Positions 15,053-16,067 of a DNA stretch of 16,067 nucleotides are shown here, in pieces. A program made the position numbers and the translations under genes. This DNA comes from PWQG01 sp041685555. Its GTDB lineage: Bacteria > Pseudomonadota > Gammaproteobacteria > Pseudomonadales > Pseudohongiellaceae. Each line of letters starts with the position of its first letter. The stretch's first letter is position 1. The notes below the pieces were generated by a model that was not told the DNA's origin, ran no database searches, and worked only from the letters and a program-made list of their open reading frames with translations. Location of the stretch: the NCBI GenBank assembly GCA_041685555.1, contig JAWLFN010000031.1, positions 1 through 16,067 of the forward strand, given 5' to 3'.

Positions 15053-16067
15053 TCAGGTCGCCGCCATCAACATGCCTGCACCCCGGTCCAGCATCAAGGC
15101 ACCCATGATGATGACAAGCACGCCGGAGACGCGCACGATCTGATGGATCGAGGCCTGTGACAGATAGCTGGCAAAGAACCCGAAGCCCAGCAACGGCGGC
15201 AGCGTTCCCAGGCCGAACAGAAACAGCATCAGCGCTCCCTCTGTCGCGCTCCCGGTCCCCGCGGCCAGGATGTACATCGCCTGCAGTGGACCGCAGCCCA
15301 GCAGCAATCCGTTCAACCATCCGATCACGAAGGGGTGACGCGTGCGCTCCAGTGCGCTGGTGACCCTTTGCGTGATGGCCCTGGGAAAACGGGGATTGAG
15401 CAGGCGCATGGCGGGGATGACGTTCAGCATTTTCAGTCCGAACAGCAGCAGGAACAGTCCCGCGAAAATGGCCGCGTAGCCCCGCAGGGCCGGAGTCACG
15501 GTGATCAGTGCGCCGGCCAGGCCGAACAGGGCGCCGAATGTCGTGTAGGAAAGCGTTTTCCCGCCCCCGTAAGCGGCATGCGAAAGCAGAGACTGCCTCC
15601 ACGATTGCGCACGAGAGGCATAGCTGACCACGAAGCTGCCGCACATGCCGATGCAGTGAAAGCCGGTCAGGAAGCCGATCAGGAACAGCGTGGTATACCC
15701 AATGCCGGCGTTGAGCTGCATCATGATGTCCGGCATCATGCCGCGGCCCCATTGCACGATGCCGCCTATGACGACGAGCAATGCCACAAAAAGAACGATG
15801 TTGCGAAGGCGGTGCTGGTGGACCGGTTCCGGTGCCCTGGACGCGGAAGTGGTGATCGGCGCTTCGGACTGAGCAGGCCCGGGATCGGCGTCATGGGCGA
15901 TGAAGCCCGCCTCATGGATGGCGCCGGCGATCGTTGCCGCGTCAATCAGGCCCGGATCAACGGTGACAGTGACGCGCTGTGCCACGTGGTCGGCGTGCAC
16001 CTGCTGGACACCTTCCCGTTTCCCGAGGGCGCGCTCCACGGCGTCCTCGCAACCGCCGCAGACCATG
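15053..16067 (-). CDS. HMA domain-TauE/SafE (DsbD_2/UreH_2-like) membrane protein, N-terminus cut by right edge
   Basis: The minus-strand frame stays open to the edge. The Met at 16066 is the Met of an MVCGGC metal site (C3, C6 in local numbering), which normally sits several residues inside an HMA domain, so a few N-terminal residues are missing. Order: HMA domain (about 1-60), a Pro/Ala/Ser linker (61-85), a membrane segment (about 89-105), then a polytopic DsbD_2/UreH_2-type domain (120-330). Cysteines lie in FHCIGMCGSF (C138, C142) and LLGCGPLQ (C258), positions typical of the family. Probably handles copper or another soft metal, or thiol electrons, in the inner membrane. Similar fusions often occur near ccoGHIS in gammaproteobacteria, so a role in cbb3 oxidase copper supply is possible. 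Convergent with the preceding gene, 18 bases apart. The common label sulfite exporter is not supported here. Confidence 0.82.
   Translation of the reverse strand, partial: MVCGGCEDAVERALGKREGVQQVHADHVAQRVTVTVDPGLIDAATIAGAIHEAGFIAHDADPGPAQSEAPITTSASRAPEPVHQHRLRNIVLFVALLVVIGGIVQWGRGMMPDIMMQLNAGIGYTTLFLIGFLTGFHCIGMCGSFVVSYASRAQSWRQSLLSHAAYGGGKTLSYTTFGALFGLAGALITVTPALRGYAAIFAGLFLLLFGLKMLNVIPAMRLLNPRFPRAITQRVTSALERTRHPFVIGWLNGLLLGCGPLQAMYILAAGTGSATEGALMLFLFGLGTLPPLLGFGFFASYLSQASIHQIVRVSGVLVIIMGALMLDRGAGMLMAAT

Noticed and set aside
1..16067. CRISPR arrays, tRNA/rRNA genes, insertion sequences, phage or toxin-antitoxin genes.
   Set aside because: Looked for by eye; no direct-repeat array, transposase motif or RNA gene was seen.

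Overview
The window reads as chromosomal DNA of a GC-rich, probably halophilic, aerobic to microaerobic gammaproteobacterium. This rests on gene content: a monomeric NADP-isocitrate dehydrogenase, a cbb3 oxidase operon behind an FNR/ANR-type promoter, a two-ACT-domain SerB and an ectoine hydroxylase. I do not assign a genus. Genes are tightly packed, no gene-free stretch exceeds 300 bases, and I see no tRNA, rRNA, CRISPR array, insertion sequence or phage gene.

Layout. (1) 2-2335, +: C-terminal part of a YhaN/SMC-like ATPase cut by the left edge. (2) 2475-4700, +: monomeric isocitrate dehydrogenase behind an extended -10 promoter. (3) 4844-5719, +: secreted alpha/beta-hydrolase of the PHB-depolymerase/feruloyl-esterase (LpqC) type with its own promoter. 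(4) 5740-9562, +: a near-ideal class II FNR/ANR promoter followed by a Yip1-family membrane protein and ccoN-ccoO-ccoQ-ccoP, the cbb3 cytochrome oxidase. (5) 11604-9569, -: serB coupled to a Cof-type HAD phosphatase, converging on ccoP. (6) 11778-15034, +: ectD (ectoine 5-hydroxylase), a zinc-less MDR oxidoreductase and a proline-racemase-superfamily protein, spaced like one operon. (7) 15053 to the right edge, -: HMA domain fused to a TauE/SafE-like (DsbD_2/UreH_2) membrane protein, cut by the edge.

How the parts work together. The cbb3 block is a complete structural operon (catalytic CcoN with all heme and copper ligands, mono-heme CcoO, small CcoQ, di-heme CcoP). The promoter geometry predicts induction at low oxygen, and the Yip1-like protein would be induced with it. 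The assembly genes ccoGHIS are not here; the metal-protein-like HMA-SafE gene at the right edge could belong to such a set beyond the window. The serB/HAD pair is a small phosphatase operon read divergently from ectD.

The most unusual part is ectD-MDR-racemase-like. The last protein has Ser and Thr where proline racemases carry two catalytic cysteines, and its start overlaps the stop of the MDR gene. Placement behind ectD suggests, without proving it, a pathway acting on hydroxyectoine or on another cyclic imino acid solute such as hydroxyproline. This is the best candidate in the window for an undescribed system.
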